The notes: a model not told the origin generated them from the letters alone. A stretch of 64,000 nt of DNA from Lachnospiraceae bacterium oral taxon 500 (GCA_002999035.1 CP027241.1:561001-625000), one strand, 5' to 3'; positions 17,204-25,865 are shown, counted from the stretch's first letter. Made by a program: numbers and translations.

Positions 17204-18037
17204 TTAGAAAATTCCAACTGCTGCACCCAAAATACCGAATAATATGATGAAAGCCAGTATATAGACTACTTTCACATCTTTCTTTAACATCCGATAAATT
17301 AAAGCAGTAAGGCACAGCGGCAATAAGTTGGGAACAATGCCATTTAACGTCTCTTGAAAGCTCATCTGATCATATGCCACTTTTATTGGCACAGATACAT
17401 TGGTAGCAACCATTGCTCCTATTACCATCAATCCCAAAATTCCTGCTCCCTTAAAGATTTTATCCATAATACCGGATTCTTCCACCTTTGATAAAAATCC
17501 GGTACCCAACCGATAACCTTCAAACATCAGAAAATAACGCGATAAGAAATTAGGGATATTAAACAGCAGTAAATACAAAAACGGTCCAAATATATATCCT
17601 TTTAATGCCAGCGAACATCCAAGACCGGCGGCAATTACCCGTATTGTTCCAAAAAACAAGGAATCTCCAATTGCTGATAACGGCCCCATAAGTCCTACCT
17701 TCACTGCATTAATCGAATCTGTATCAAAGTTTTCATCATTGGCATTTTGCTCTTCCATAGCAGAAGTAATGCCAAATAATACCGTACAAATGAAAGGTGT
17801 AATGTTATTAAATTCCAGATGCCTTTGTAAGGCTTTTTTCATTTTTTCCTTATCATCTCCATATAGTTTACGGAGTACCGGCATCAAAGAAAAAGCCCAG
17901 CCAAGATTTAATTGTCTTTCATAGTTAAACGAAGAATTATATGCAATCGAACGATAAAATACAGATTTTAATTCCTTGTTTGTTAATTTTTTATCTCTTA
18001 CGGCAACAGCGCTATTTGTATTAGAATTCATTATCAT
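17204..18037 (-). CDS. PTS mannose/fructose/sorbose-family IID component
   Basis: IID is one of the two membrane components of mannose-class PTS permeases. The product is about 277 residues. It contains LGWAFSLMPVLRKLYGD and MEEQNANDENFDTDSINAVK, the typical region before the GPLSAIGDSLFFGTIR motif, and ends in hydrophobic helices. The ATG at 18037 follows AGGAGG with a five-base gap and overlaps the end of the IIC gene by 17 bases. It forms the sugar channel with IIC. Confidence 0.95.
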   Translation of the reverse strand: MIMNSNTNSAVAVRDKKLTNKELKSVFYRSIAYNSSFNYERQLNLGWAFSLMPVLRKLYGDDKEKMKKALQRHLEFNNITPFICTVLFGITSAMEEQNANDENFDTDSINAVKVGLMGPLSAIGDSLFFGTIRVIAAGLGCSLALKGYIFGPFLYLLLFNIPNFLSRYFLMFEGYRLGTGFLSKVEESGIMDKIFKGAGILGLMVIGAMVATNVSVPIKVAYDQMSFQETLNGIVPNLLPLCLTALIYRMLKKDVKVVYILAFIILFGILGAAVGIF

Positions 18038-18788
18038 CTGCACCTCCTACATATTTCATCTTATCTTTTCCGTCTTTGATTATAACCAAAATCGCTATAC
18101 AAATGGCAATGCAAGCAATTCCCAACACCGGAATATTAAGATATCCGGCAATTAAAAAACCTATGAAAAAATAGGGTGCCAATTCTTTACTGATAATCAT
18201 CTTTATTAACATTGCAAAACCTAATGCCGGCAGCATGCCTGACGCTGCTGATAATCCAGCCATAATAAACCGAGGAACCTTATCCAGAATCGCCTGAACG
18301 ACCGGACCGCCAACATAAAAACAAATTCCAACTACAATCGCCATCGGTACACAGTACGCAAGTGTTGACCAAACATGCATTGCTGCTACTTTTTTATCGT
18401 CTCCTTTTAAGGCATATGCATCAGCCCGATGCACAAAATACCCGCGAACAAAGGTATAAATTAATTGTTTGATTAACAGTGCAAATGTTGCAATTGGAAG
18501 CGATAACGCAACTGCGCCCTCAATTCCGGCTCCTGTGGTAATCGCAAAGGCCGTGCCCAAAATGCCTCCGGTATAAATATCCGGCGGAAAAGCACCACCT
18601 ATTGTTAATGTTCCCATATAAACCAATTCCAGACTTGCTCCAATCAGCAATCCTTGCTTTACATCTCCAAGCGCCCATCCTACCAGCAAACCGGTAAAAA
18701 TAGGACGGTCATACTGTGAATATCCCAACGCGTCACCCATATAAGCAAAAAATGCTATTAACGCTATCATTACCGCTGCTCCTACCAT
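18021..18788 (-). CDS. PTS mannose/fructose/sorbose-family IIC component
   Basis: IIC is the multi-span sugar-transporting subunit. The 255-residue protein is strongly hydrophobic with about six to eight helices. It has the family region RPIFTGLLVGWALGDVKQGL and LIGASLELVYMGTLTIGGAF, followed by PPDIYTGGILGTAFAI. AAAGGAGATAGTAAC precedes the ATG. It lies between IIB (77 bases upstream) and IID, with which it overlaps. Confidence 0.95.
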   Translation of the reverse strand: MVGAAVMIALIAFFAYMGDALGYSQYDRPIFTGLLVGWALGDVKQGLLIGASLELVYMGTLTIGGAFPPDIYTGGILGTAFAITTGAGIEGAVALSLPIATFALLIKQLIYTFVRGYFVHRADAYALKGDDKKVAAMHVWSTLAYCVPMAIVVGICFYVGGPVVQAILDKVPRFIMAGLSAASGMLPALGFAMLIKMIISKELAPYFFIGFLIAGYLNIPVLGIACIAICIAILVIIKDGKDKMKYVGGADDNEF

Positions 18789-18865
18789 GTTACTATCTCC
18801 TTTCCAATTACATTATGCAATTTCACAATAAAAAAGTCATAAATAGTCTCCTATGGTTCAAAGTA

Positions 18866-19333
18866 TTAATGAAGTTTTTTAATCGGATCATTCGGCACCA
18901 TTCTTAACTCAATGGTTTTTCCTGCTTCTTCCAATTCTGTCAACATTTCTTCCTCTTGATTTGTTAAATTAATATTATGGTTTGATGGATGTGGATGTGT
19001 CTTCTCTGTTGCCTTAAGACCTCCAATGTTAATATACTTAATCCTATCTACCGCTTTGGCCAAACGATACGCATCCTCTACACCTTCAACAATAATAAAT
19101 AAATTATATTTGTCAGCTTTCCCTGAGTTCAGCTGCTCAATTGATTCGTCAATTCCTTTAACAATTAATTTACATGTTGATGGCTTAGCCAACCGCAAAG
19201 TCGTCTTTCTTAATTCGTCATGAACACAAGCATCGTTTGCAATTAAAATACAATTTGCATCCAAGTATCCTGACCATGAAAATGCGACCTGACCGTGTAA
19301 CAACCTGTGATCAATTCTCAATAGCTTAATCAT
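18866..19333 (-). CDS. PTS mannose/fructose/sorbose-family IIB component
   Basis: IIB takes phosphate from IIA and gives it to the sugar during import. The 155-residue protein starts MIKLLRIDHRLLHGQVAFSW; the second His of DHRLLHGQV is the phosphorylated residue of the family. The fold continues with ILIANDACVHDELRKTTL. AAGGAGGTGCGA precedes the ATG at 19333. No IIA gene is found in the operon, so IIA must come from elsewhere or be shared. Confidence 0.95.
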   Translation of the reverse strand: MIKLLRIDHRLLHGQVAFSWSGYLDANCILIANDACVHDELRKTTLRLAKPSTCKLIVKGIDESIEQLNSGKADKYNLFIIVEGVEDAYRLAKAVDRIKYINIGGLKATEKTHPHPSNHNINLTNQEEEMLTELEEAGKTIELRMVPNDPIKKLH

Positions 19334-19361
19334 TCGCACCTCCTTAATGTCCTCTGTTATT

Positions 19362-20333
19362 TTATGCTTTTTCCTGCTCCTTTATCGCCTCCTCCACTGT
19401 TTCCAGAATGTCATGAACGGTCAGTTTAAATTTTGCTTTTAAATAATCTTTGCTACCTACCTCATTAAATTGATCTCTAACCCCAATTCGTCGCAAAATC
19501 CCTTTTGTGCTGCTTTCTGCCATCCGCACACCGACTATTTCCCCTATTCCTCCGTAAATACTGTGATTTTCAATTGTTATAATTATCTTATGCTCATGGA
19601 TGATACGGTCAATCAATTCTTCATCTAATGGTTTAATAAAAAACAAATCAACCACTGTACAGGAAAGCCCTTTTTCACTCAGTATGTTCGCACATTCCAA
19701 AGCATCATAAACTGCTGCTCCAATTGCAATAAAAGCTATTTCCCTTCCTTCTCTTACAACTTGACCCTTGCCATAACAAAATTCAGAACCCTCCCGATAA
19801 ATAGAAGGAACAATTTTTCTGGTACAACGATTATAAATTCTGCCGCCATGTTCCGCATACCACTCTAATACCCAAGCAAAACTAATTGCATCTGCTGGCG
19901 CAACCACACAAATATTGGGAATAGCTCTAACTGCAGCAATATCTTCAAAGGTAGCATGGGTTGGCCCGTTATGTAATGACCAGTATCCCGGATCAGAAGC
20001 ATATATATGAATATCCTGATTGGCAAAAGCAACTGACATATATATTTGATCTAAAACTCTTCTTGATACAAACGGCGAGAAAGAATGAACAAAGGGCCTC
20101 AGCCCGACCCTGGACATGGCCGCAGCTGCCGAAATCATATTCGCTTCGCAAACCCCGAAATTAACGGTATGCTCAGGATATTTTTCAAACAAATAACCGG
20201 CTCCGGAAGAAGAGGCCAAGTCTGCATCACAAACCATGAGCGGCATTCCCTTTTCAATTAGTTTTTCCAGTGTTTTTCCATATTCTTTTCTAACTTCTCT
20301 CTTTTGATGTTCCGGATCAATCATCCAACTCAT
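19362..20333 (-). CDS. transketolase, C-terminal subunit
   Basis: Transketolase moves two-carbon units between sugar phosphates with thiamine diphosphate. This 323-residue subunit holds the pyrimidine-binding and C-terminal domains. It includes VNFGVCEANMISAAAAMSR with the catalytic Glu, and HNGPTHATFEDIAAVRAIPN. The C-terminal part has IITIENHSIYGGIGEIVG. It overlaps the N-terminal subunit gene by four bases (ATGA), so the two are made together. The split form is common in Clostridia. Confidence 0.94.
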   Translation of the reverse strand: MSWMIDPEHQKREVRKEYGKTLEKLIEKGMPLMVCDADLASSSGAGYLFEKYPEHTVNFGVCEANMISAAAAMSRVGLRPFVHSFSPFVSRRVLDQIYMSVAFANQDIHIYASDPGYWSLHNGPTHATFEDIAAVRAIPNICVVAPADAISFAWVLEWYAEHGGRIYNRCTRKIVPSIYREGSEFCYGKGQVVREGREIAFIAIGAAVYDALECANILSEKGLSCTVVDLFFIKPLDEELIDRIIHEHKIIITIENHSIYGGIGEIVGVRMAESSTKGILRRIGVRDQFNEVGSKDYLKAKFKLTVHDILETVEEAIKEQEKA

Positions 20334-21139
20334 GTTTGAAACACCTCTCTTTTGCTCTCAATATAGTTTTTCAAAACATTAATTTCATTTTCATTAAATT
20401 TAACATGATGTGGATTTTCTGCACTGGAAAACTCATCAATTCCATATCCTTTAATCGTATCTAAAATAATTACATTTGCCTTTGATTGCTTCTTACAAGT
20501 CTCAATCGCTTTTTCAATTTCCGCTACATCATGCCCATTTATCTTTAGTGCATTAAAATTCATTGCCGTTAATAACTTTTCATAATCAATTTTACAACTG
20601 ATTTTTTCGGTCAAACCATCTACCTGCTTTTTATTCCAATCAATAAATAAAATTAAATTGCTTAATTTTTTCCCAGAAATAAATTGTAATGCTTCAAAGA
20701 CCTCGCCTTCATTGCATTCTCCATCACCAACAATACAATACACCCAGCCTTTCTTATTTTGCACTTTTAAACCGTAAGCAATTCCTGCTGCTTGTGAAAT
20801 CCCTTGCCCTAATGAACCGGTTGTAACCTGTACCCCTTTTGTTTTATTACGGTCCGGGTGTGATGGCAGGCTTGTTCCATTTTCATTTAAAGTAAAAATT
20901 ACTTCTTTCGGTATTTTTCCTTTTAAATATAAAGCAGCGTAATATGCCGGTCCAGCATGTCCTTTGGATAAAACAAACCAATCATTTGAATCCTCTTGCA
21001 TATACTTTTCAAAGATAACTGCCACTGTTTCCGTAATTGAAAAAGCTCCGCCAATGTGCCCATCACCACATTCAATAAACATTTTTGAAGTAATATATCT
21101 AATTTGCTCTGCAAATTTTTCAATTGATTTGTTTCCCAT
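20330..21139 (-). CDS. transketolase, N-terminal subunit
   Basis: This 269-residue subunit carries the pyrophosphate/metal-binding domain. It has DGHIGGAFSITE, LSKGHAGPAYYAALYLKG, GSLGQGISQAAGIAYG and the ThDP motif GDGECNEGEVFEALQF. The ATG at 21139 follows AAAGGTGGGAAG; a longer in-frame start is less likely. It pairs with the C-terminal subunit downstream and follows the aldolase by 33 bases. Confidence 0.94.
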   Translation of the reverse strand: MGNKSIEKFAEQIRYITSKMFIECGDGHIGGAFSITETVAVIFEKYMQEDSNDWFVLSKGHAGPAYYAALYLKGKIPKEVIFTLNENGTSLPSHPDRNKTKGVQVTTGSLGQGISQAAGIAYGLKVQNKKGWVYCIVGDGECNEGEVFEALQFISGKKLSNLILFIDWNKKQVDGLTEKISCKIDYEKLLTAMNFNALKINGHDVAEIEKAIETCKKQSKANVIILDTIKGYGIDEFSSAENPHHVKFNENEINVLKNYIESKREVFQT

Positions 21140-21172
21140 AATTCTTCCCACCTTTATCAAATTGGCTTTCCT

Positions 21173-22033
21173 TTAATACAAGTTCATTTTACCGATACAG
21201 CCGAAAAGTTCCATTTTATGTGCAATCACTTTTTGGGCATCCATTATTGCCTCATCATATACATTTGGTGTCCAGAAAGCATTTGTTCTGATTAATTTCT
21301 GTTTTGCCCCCTCAAAAAATGCTTTGCGGTAATCACTTGCAATATTTACCTTACAAATTCCATGTTGACATGCTTCTACTATTTCTTCATCTTTGTTTGA
21401 CGAACCGCCATGTAAAACTAATGGAGTTTTTATCATCTCCTTAATTTCTTTCAAAATATCAATTCGAAGTTTTGGAACAAATCCAGGCGGATATATCCCA
21501 TGTGCTGTTCCAATCGCCACCGCTAAAGCATCTACCTTGGTTTTCTCAATAAAATCTACCGTCTGTTCCGGCACTGTGTATATAATGTCAGATGCCCCTC
21601 CTTCAACACTGGATTCTAACGAACCAATGGTACCGATTTCCGCTTCTACTGAAACACCTACACAATGCGCTATTTCACAAACCTTTTGAGTAATCCTAAT
21701 GTTTTCTTCATACTCTAACTCTGAACCATCAATCATAATCGATGTAAAGCCGCAGCGTATTGCTTTTACACAATCTGACATTGTTTTCCCATGATCCAAA
21801 TGCAATGTGCAAGGCACTTTTGACTTTTCCATTTCCGCAATCATATAACGAAAAAAAGATTCTCCTACATATTCAAACTCCGGCGGCGCCAGCTGAATAA
21901 TGACCGGCGCTTCCTCTTTTTCGGCACAACGCAATACCGTTTCAAATAAAAGACTGTCACAAATATTAAATGCTCCTACAGCAAATTTTTTGCTCTGGGC
22001 AGTTTCTAATAATTGTTTCATACTGATCAGCAC
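21173..22033 (-). CDS. class II ketose-bisphosphate aldolase
   Basis: Class II aldolases use zinc to split ketose (bis)phosphates. The 286-residue product has AVGAFNICDSLLFETVL, CTLHLDHGKTMSDCVKAI (zinc His and Asp of LDHG), EAEIGTIGS, AVAIGTAHGIYPPG and LVLHGGSS with the second zinc His. A GTG seven bases after GGAGGTG is the likely start. It is the first gene of the catabolic operon. It could act on fructose-1,6-bisphosphate, tagatose-1,6-bisphosphate or a ketose-1-phosphate; sequence does not decide. Confidence 0.92.
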   Translation of the reverse strand: MLISMKQLLETAQSKKFAVGAFNICDSLLFETVLRCAEKEEAPVIIQLAPPEFEYVGESFFRYMIAEMEKSKVPCTLHLDHGKTMSDCVKAIRCGFTSIMIDGSELEYEENIRITQKVCEIAHCVGVSVEAEIGTIGSLESSVEGGASDIIYTVPEQTVDFIEKTKVDALAVAIGTAHGIYPPGFVPKLRIDILKEIKEMIKTPLVLHGGSSNKDEEIVEACQHGICKVNIASDYRKAFFEGAKQKLIRTNAFWTPNVYDEAIMDAQKVIAHKMELFGCIGKMNLY

Positions 22034-22086
22034 TTTCTTTCACCTCCAAACATCATTAAATGTTACACAATATTCCTTCTTATTAC

Positions 22087-22115
22087 ATGATATAACTTTT
22101 TCTAATAAAAGTCAA
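22087..22115 (-). promoter_or_regulatory. promoter of the aldolase-transketolase-PTS operon
   Basis: On the minus strand TTGACT, a 17-base spacer and TATCAT lie about 55 bases before the aldolase start. The flanking sequence is very AT-rich; no clear DeoR operator could be defined. Confidence 0.7.
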
Positions 22116-22280
22116 TGCTGTTAATTAATTTTCTTTCTTTTTATAATTTTACAATTATTTTCCGCTTTTTAGTCTAGATATTTGCCAGAACTTCGATATC
22201 TAAGCCATCAACCTAATAAAAATGCGACAAACCTTGCCAACTCTGCAAAGGACATCTCGATACAACGTTCTTATTCGCAC

Positions 22281-22344
22281 AAAAAGTGGCGGATGCCTTT
22301 CTATATAAGGCTTGCCGCCACTTTATCTCTATCGAAGTGTAAAA
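22281..22344 (-). ncRNA. candidate small RNA of about 64 nt
   Basis: A promoter at 22351-22378 (minus) would start transcription near 22344. After about 20 bases the RNA enters a long hairpin with a 10-bp outer stem (AAAGTGGCGG with CCGCCACTTT, 22283-22324) and an inner GCCTT/AAGGC stem, ending in TTTTT at 22285-22281. No frame or ribosome site is visible. It may instead only be the terminator of the ATPase gene upstream plus a relic promoter. Confidence 0.4.
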
Positions 22345-22350
22345 TATGAA

Positions 22351-22378
22351 ATTATATCAAAAAAGCCGGATCAATCAA
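22351..22378 (-). promoter_or_regulatory. second copy of the duplicated promoter 40-mer
   Basis: TTGATT, a 16-base spacer and TATAAT on the minus strand. The 40 bases 22351-22390 match 11825-11864 with one change. It is followed within 30 bases by a terminator-like hairpin rather than by a gene. Confidence 0.55.
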
Positions 22379-22403
22379 GTTAAAGTTTTTCTTTCCCCAC
22401 GAC

Positions 22404-22421
22404 AAACGCATGAATGCGTTT
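22404..22421. repeat. 8-bp perfect hairpin
   Basis: AAACGCAT and ATGCGTTT flank a two-base GA loop just after the stop of the ATPase gene. No T-run follows on either strand, so its role is unclear. Confidence 0.35.
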
Positions 22422-22491
22422 CCCAGGCTGCCGGATCGCCCTATATCTCTGACTTGGGAAAAACATGTCCGCCGTTTGAATCTCTCTAACT

Positions 22492-23691
22492 TCAATCCTC
22501 GCCGCTCAGCAAAAAGTCGGCTAAGTGTACGATTTTTACGCCATTGATATTGCCCGCCGCCATTTCATCGAGTGTGACCACATATTTGGGATAGTGGTCT
22601 TTGACAGCCAGCAGGTTGGCGATTTCCCGGTCGGACTCCTCCGGCAGCTGGCGGCAGACCTGAACATAAATCCGGTCACCGCGCCGAACCGCCACAAAAT
22701 CAATTTCTTTCGTGTCATTCTTCCCGATATAAACCTCATAGCCCCGGCGCCGCAGTTCAAAGTAAACGATATTTTCCAGCATCGCCGCTATTGATTTGGG
22801 GTTAAAACCCATAATGCAGTATTTCAGCGAAGAATCTGCCAAGTAAAATTTTTCCTGCGTTTTAAGCACCAATTTACCCTGCAAATCATAGCGCTGACAG
22901 CGATAGATAACAAACGCCTTTTCCAGCCAGTTCAAATAATTGTACACCGCCTCCACCGACAGCGACCGCCCTTCGCTTTTTAAAAACTTAACAATGGCGT
23001 TGGCAGAAAAGGTTTTTCCCACATTTTCCATAATATATTTTACGACTCGCGTGAACAAATCAAAATTCGTAATATTATGCCGTTTCGTAATATCGCCGGT
23101 AATCACCGAGTGATAAATTCCCTCGACGATTTGATAAGCGGAACGTTCGTCAAAGCTGCCCAGCGCTACAATTGGGAACCCGCCCAAGCGCAGATACTCG
23201 TTTAGCAGCTCCTTAACCGACCGGGTATCGGATTTTTTAAACTCCAAATACTCGGCAAAAGACAGGGTATAAACCGGAATCGAAACATACCGTCCGGTTA
23301 AATAAGTGGAAATCTCACTCGACATCAGTTTGGAATTGGAGCCGGTTACGTAAATATCGGTATCGGCGTTTTCCAGCAAGCTATTGACCGCTTTTTCCCA
23401 GCCCTCTATTTCCTGCACCTCATCCAGCAAAAGATAATATCGCCTACCGCTGGTCATCTGCGCTTTAATTCCATGATACATTTCCTTATCCGTCATCCCG
23501 CTGTCAAAATCCTCCGAAGTATAACGCATACTAATAATCTGCTCCGCCGGAACACCGCTCATTTGCAAATCGTCCCGCAGCATTTCCAAAAGTGTAGATT
23601 TGCCGCAGCGCCGGATTCCGGCCAGTATTTTAACCAGCGGCATATCGCGGTAAACTTGCAGTGCCTTGATATATTGCGGTCTTAAAATCAT
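22492..23691 (-). CDS. AAA-type ATPase with DUF4143 domain
   Basis: The 399-residue protein has Walker A GIRRCGKST at about residues 25-33, Walker B YLLLDEVQEIEGWE and sensor region VTGSNSKLMSSE, the pattern of the AAA_14 family. The C-terminal half (ENIVYFELRRRGYEVYIG, KEIDFVAVRRGDRIYVQVC) matches DUF4143, a nuclease-like fold. AGGAGGG precedes the ATG. It is monocistronic with its own promoter. These proteins are widespread and variable in anaerobes; their role is not known. Confidence 0.87.
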   Translation of the reverse strand: MILRPQYIKALQVYRDMPLVKILAGIRRCGKSTLLEMLRDDLQMSGVPAEQIISMRYTSEDFDSGMTDKEMYHGIKAQMTSGRRYYLLLDEVQEIEGWEKAVNSLLENADTDIYVTGSNSKLMSSEISTYLTGRYVSIPVYTLSFAEYLEFKKSDTRSVKELLNEYLRLGGFPIVALGSFDERSAYQIVEGIYHSVITGDITKRHNITNFDLFTRVVKYIMENVGKTFSANAIVKFLKSEGRSLSVEAVYNYLNWLEKAFVIYRCQRYDLQGKLVLKTQEKFYLADSSLKYCIMGFNPKSIAAMLENIVYFELRRRGYEVYIGKNDTKEIDFVAVRRGDRIYVQVCRQLPEESDREIANLLAVKDHYPKYVVTLDEMAAGNINGVKIVHLADFLLSGED

Positions 23692-23714
23692 GGTGTTTCC
23701 CTCCTGTTAAGTAA

Positions 23715-23743
23715 AGTATACCCAAAAACTTCCGATAAATCAA
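23715..23743 (-). promoter_or_regulatory. promoter of the DUF4143 ATPase gene
   Basis: On the minus strand TTGATT, a 17-base spacer and TATACT end about 24 bases before the ATG. Confidence 0.65.
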
Positions 23744-23856
23744 TAGTTTTTACTGAAATTCCGTAAAAACTTTTCTTTTTTCCTAAGTTTTTTTCCATAT
23801 CTAGAGAAATAATAAGCGGAGTAGATTTTAAAAATCCCCCCGCCTTTTTTTCAGAC

Positions 23857-24942
23857 CTATTCTTCCCGTTTAAACCGCCATTTTCGTTCTTGATCCCTCT
23901 GACTGGCATAACTGATGCCAATCCGCCGGTGGCGGCTGATCTTGACCTTGGTGCCGTCCTCCTCCAGCCACAACTCGCCGGTGGAAGAAAGGAACTGACC
24001 GTTTTGCGCTTTGCCGATTTGCATAGCTTTGGTCAGTTTACCCGGCCCGTCATAGCCTTCCACACCCCGAATCAAAACCGCTTCGGGAAAACCGTCCGGC
24101 CCGGTCACCACATTTAATAAATAATGAATCCCATAGCATAAATAAACATACGCCACACCGCCGGTCTGATACATAACTTCAGTTCGGGTCGTCCGGCCCT
24201 TGTGGGCATGACAGGCGGTGTCCTTTTCCCCGTAGTAACATTCCGTTTCAGTAATGCGGCAGCGCAAGACCTCGCCGCTCGCCAGCCGCCGGCACAAAAG
24301 CTTGCCAACCAGCCTCGGCGCCAATTCCTTGGCCGAAGCCTGAAAAAACTCAAGCGGCAACTCCCGCGGCGGGTAAGTTTTCGCTTTTTCCCGGCGCAAG
24401 CTTTGAAAAAAGCACTTTAGCCGCGCCGTACATTCCTCCGCTAAAACGCCGCTCACCACTGCCACCCGGTGATTAAAGCCCGCTACATTCATTAAATCAA
24501 CAATCGTTCCGGCACTGCCGGCCTTAAAATTAGCCGTACCGTAAACCAAGCGCCCCAATCTGGCCTGCACAATCGCACCGGCGCACATCGGGCAAGGCTC
24601 TAACGTCACATACAACACAGCCTCCTCCAGCCGCCAGTCCTGCAAAAAATCAGCCGCTTCGGCCATTGCCAATAACTCGGCATGAGCCAGCACCGAATGA
24701 TCCGTCGCCCGCCGATTATAGCCCCGGCCAATTACCTGCCCCCGCCAGACAATCACGCAGCCAACCGGTGTTTCGCCCAGTGCCTCCGCTTTTTCCGCCT
24801 CAGCCAAAGCTAGCCGCATATACTCCTTATCATGCGGCTCTGCCGAAGCTCCCGGCCGACCATTGCCTGCCGGACTAAAATCTTTTTTTAGCCCTGCCGC
24901 CGGCTTTCCGGCCGGCAAAGGCTGTTTTATTTTCTTTTCCAC
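23857..24942 (-). CDS. fusion of TadA-type tRNA adenosine deaminase and 3-methyladenine DNA glycosylase
   Basis: A single 361-codon frame joins two enzymes. Residues 1-35 are a Pro/Ala/Lys-rich extension. Residues about 36-190 are TadA-like: LALAEAEKAEALGETPVGC, zinc ligand and proton-donor pair in HAEL, and EPCPMCAGAIVQARL. TadA makes inosine at A34 of tRNA-Arg. Residues about 195-361 are an AAG/MPG glycosylase: EFFQASAKELAPRLVGKLL, RITETECYYGEKDTACH with the catalytic Glu, GGVAYVYLCYGIHYLLNVV and EAVLIRGVEG. A GTG at 24942 is the apparent start with a weak ribosome site; an internal start near residue 42 is possible. Both parts keep their key residues. Confidence 0.88.
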   Translation of the reverse strand: MEKKIKQPLPAGKPAAGLKKDFSPAGNGRPGASAEPHDKEYMRLALAEAEKAEALGETPVGCVIVWRGQVIGRGYNRRATDHSVLAHAELLAMAEAADFLQDWRLEEAVLYVTLEPCPMCAGAIVQARLGRLVYGTANFKAGSAGTIVDLMNVAGFNHRVAVVSGVLAEECTARLKCFFQSLRREKAKTYPPRELPLEFFQASAKELAPRLVGKLLCRRLASGEVLRCRITETECYYGEKDTACHAHKGRTTRTEVMYQTGGVAYVYLCYGIHYLLNVVTGPDGFPEAVLIRGVEGYDGPGKLTKAMQIGKAQNGQFLSSTGELWLEEDGTKVKISRHRRIGISYASQRDQERKWRFKREE

Positions 24943-24963
24943 ACCTAACCCCAGTTTCCGGTT

Positions 24964-25665
24964 TTACAGCAAAGTCAAAAGCCGAAGCAAAAGCTTGGTT
25001 GAATTAACCGCTGCCTGCCGGGTAAATTCATTAAAGTCCATACCGGCCGTATTATCAGCCCGATCGGTAATGGAACGCACCGCCACAAACGGAATCCGGT
25101 TCAGATAACAGACCTGTGCAATCGCCGCACCGCCCTCAATCTCGGCACAGTCACCGGCATAAAACTGATATAATTCCTCCCGCTCCTCGACTTTGGAAAT
25201 AAACTGATCACCTCCCAAAATCCGGCCGGTTACTACTCTTGTCTTAGCATCCAAAACATCGCTGGCTTTTTCCATCAAATGAATCAAATGCGTATCCGCC
25301 TTAAAAACCGAAGTGTCCATCTGCGGGATCTCACCTTTACTGTAACCAAAGGCAACAGCATTGACATCATGCTGGATAAACTCCCGGGAAATAACAACAT
25401 CGCAAATATCCAATTCCGGTGAAATCGCACCGGCTACACCTAAGCTAATGAGGGCATCAATTCTAAAAATATCAATCATAACCTGAGCACAAACGGCGGC
25501 GTTGACCTTACCGAGCCCGGATTTGGCTAAGACAATCTCTCGGCCGGCGAGGCTTCCTCTGATATATTCGGTATGAGCAATACTACGGACATTTGTAACC
25601 GTCATTTGGTCTCTCAGCTTCATTACTTCTTCTTCCATTGCGCCGATAATTCCGACAAGCTTCAT
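24964..25665 (-). CDS. mtnN: 5'-methylthioadenosine/S-adenosylhomocysteine nucleosidase
   Basis: MtnN cleaves MTA and SAH to adenine and the thioribose compound in the activated methyl cycle. The 233-residue product has the catalytic Glu in GIIGAMEEEV, the pocket Glu in CAEIEGGAAIAQVC and the catalytic Asp in RSITDRADNTAG. AAAAGGAGGG precedes the ATG. It has its own promoter; the TadA-glycosylase fusion follows after 21 bases and may be cotranscribed. Confidence 0.96.
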   Translation of the reverse strand: MKLVGIIGAMEEEVMKLRDQMTVTNVRSIAHTEYIRGSLAGREIVLAKSGLGKVNAAVCAQVMIDIFRIDALISLGVAGAISPELDICDVVISREFIQHDVNAVAFGYSKGEIPQMDTSVFKADTHLIHLMEKASDVLDAKTRVVTGRILGGDQFISKVEEREELYQFYAGDCAEIEGGAAIAQVCYLNRIPFVAVRSITDRADNTAGMDFNEFTRQAAVNSTKLLLRLLTLL

Positions 25666-25723
25666 AGCACCCTCCTTTTAAACTTTTCTGCATTCCCCTG
25701 CTTTTGAAGCAAGCTTCTATTAC

Positions 25724-25752
25724 ATCATAGCGTATCTTTTGATAAAATACAA
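25724..25752 (-). promoter_or_regulatory. promoter of mtnN
   Basis: On the minus strand TTGTAT, a 17-base spacer and TATGAT lie about 59 bases before the mtnN start. Confidence 0.6.
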
Positions 25753-25865
25753 GCAAAATTTATTTTTCCTTGGCTCTTTGTGTTCTGCTGCCCTTCGGCA
25801 TTCTGCCGGCTTAAGCCGTGACCTCGTTTGGCCGGTTAAAAACTTTTTTCGGTCACAAATTTGCT

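Noticed and set aside
14231-22033. Mobile island carrying the PTS operon
   Set aside because: The stretch is AT-rich, but there are no integrase, transposase, flanking repeats or tRNA junctions to support a defined element.
23816-23850. Imperfect inverted repeat between the TadA-glycosylase gene and the ATPase gene
   Set aside because: GATTTT/AAAATC and GCGG/CCGC pair, but the best T-run faces the wrong strand for the genes there, so a terminator call is not supported.
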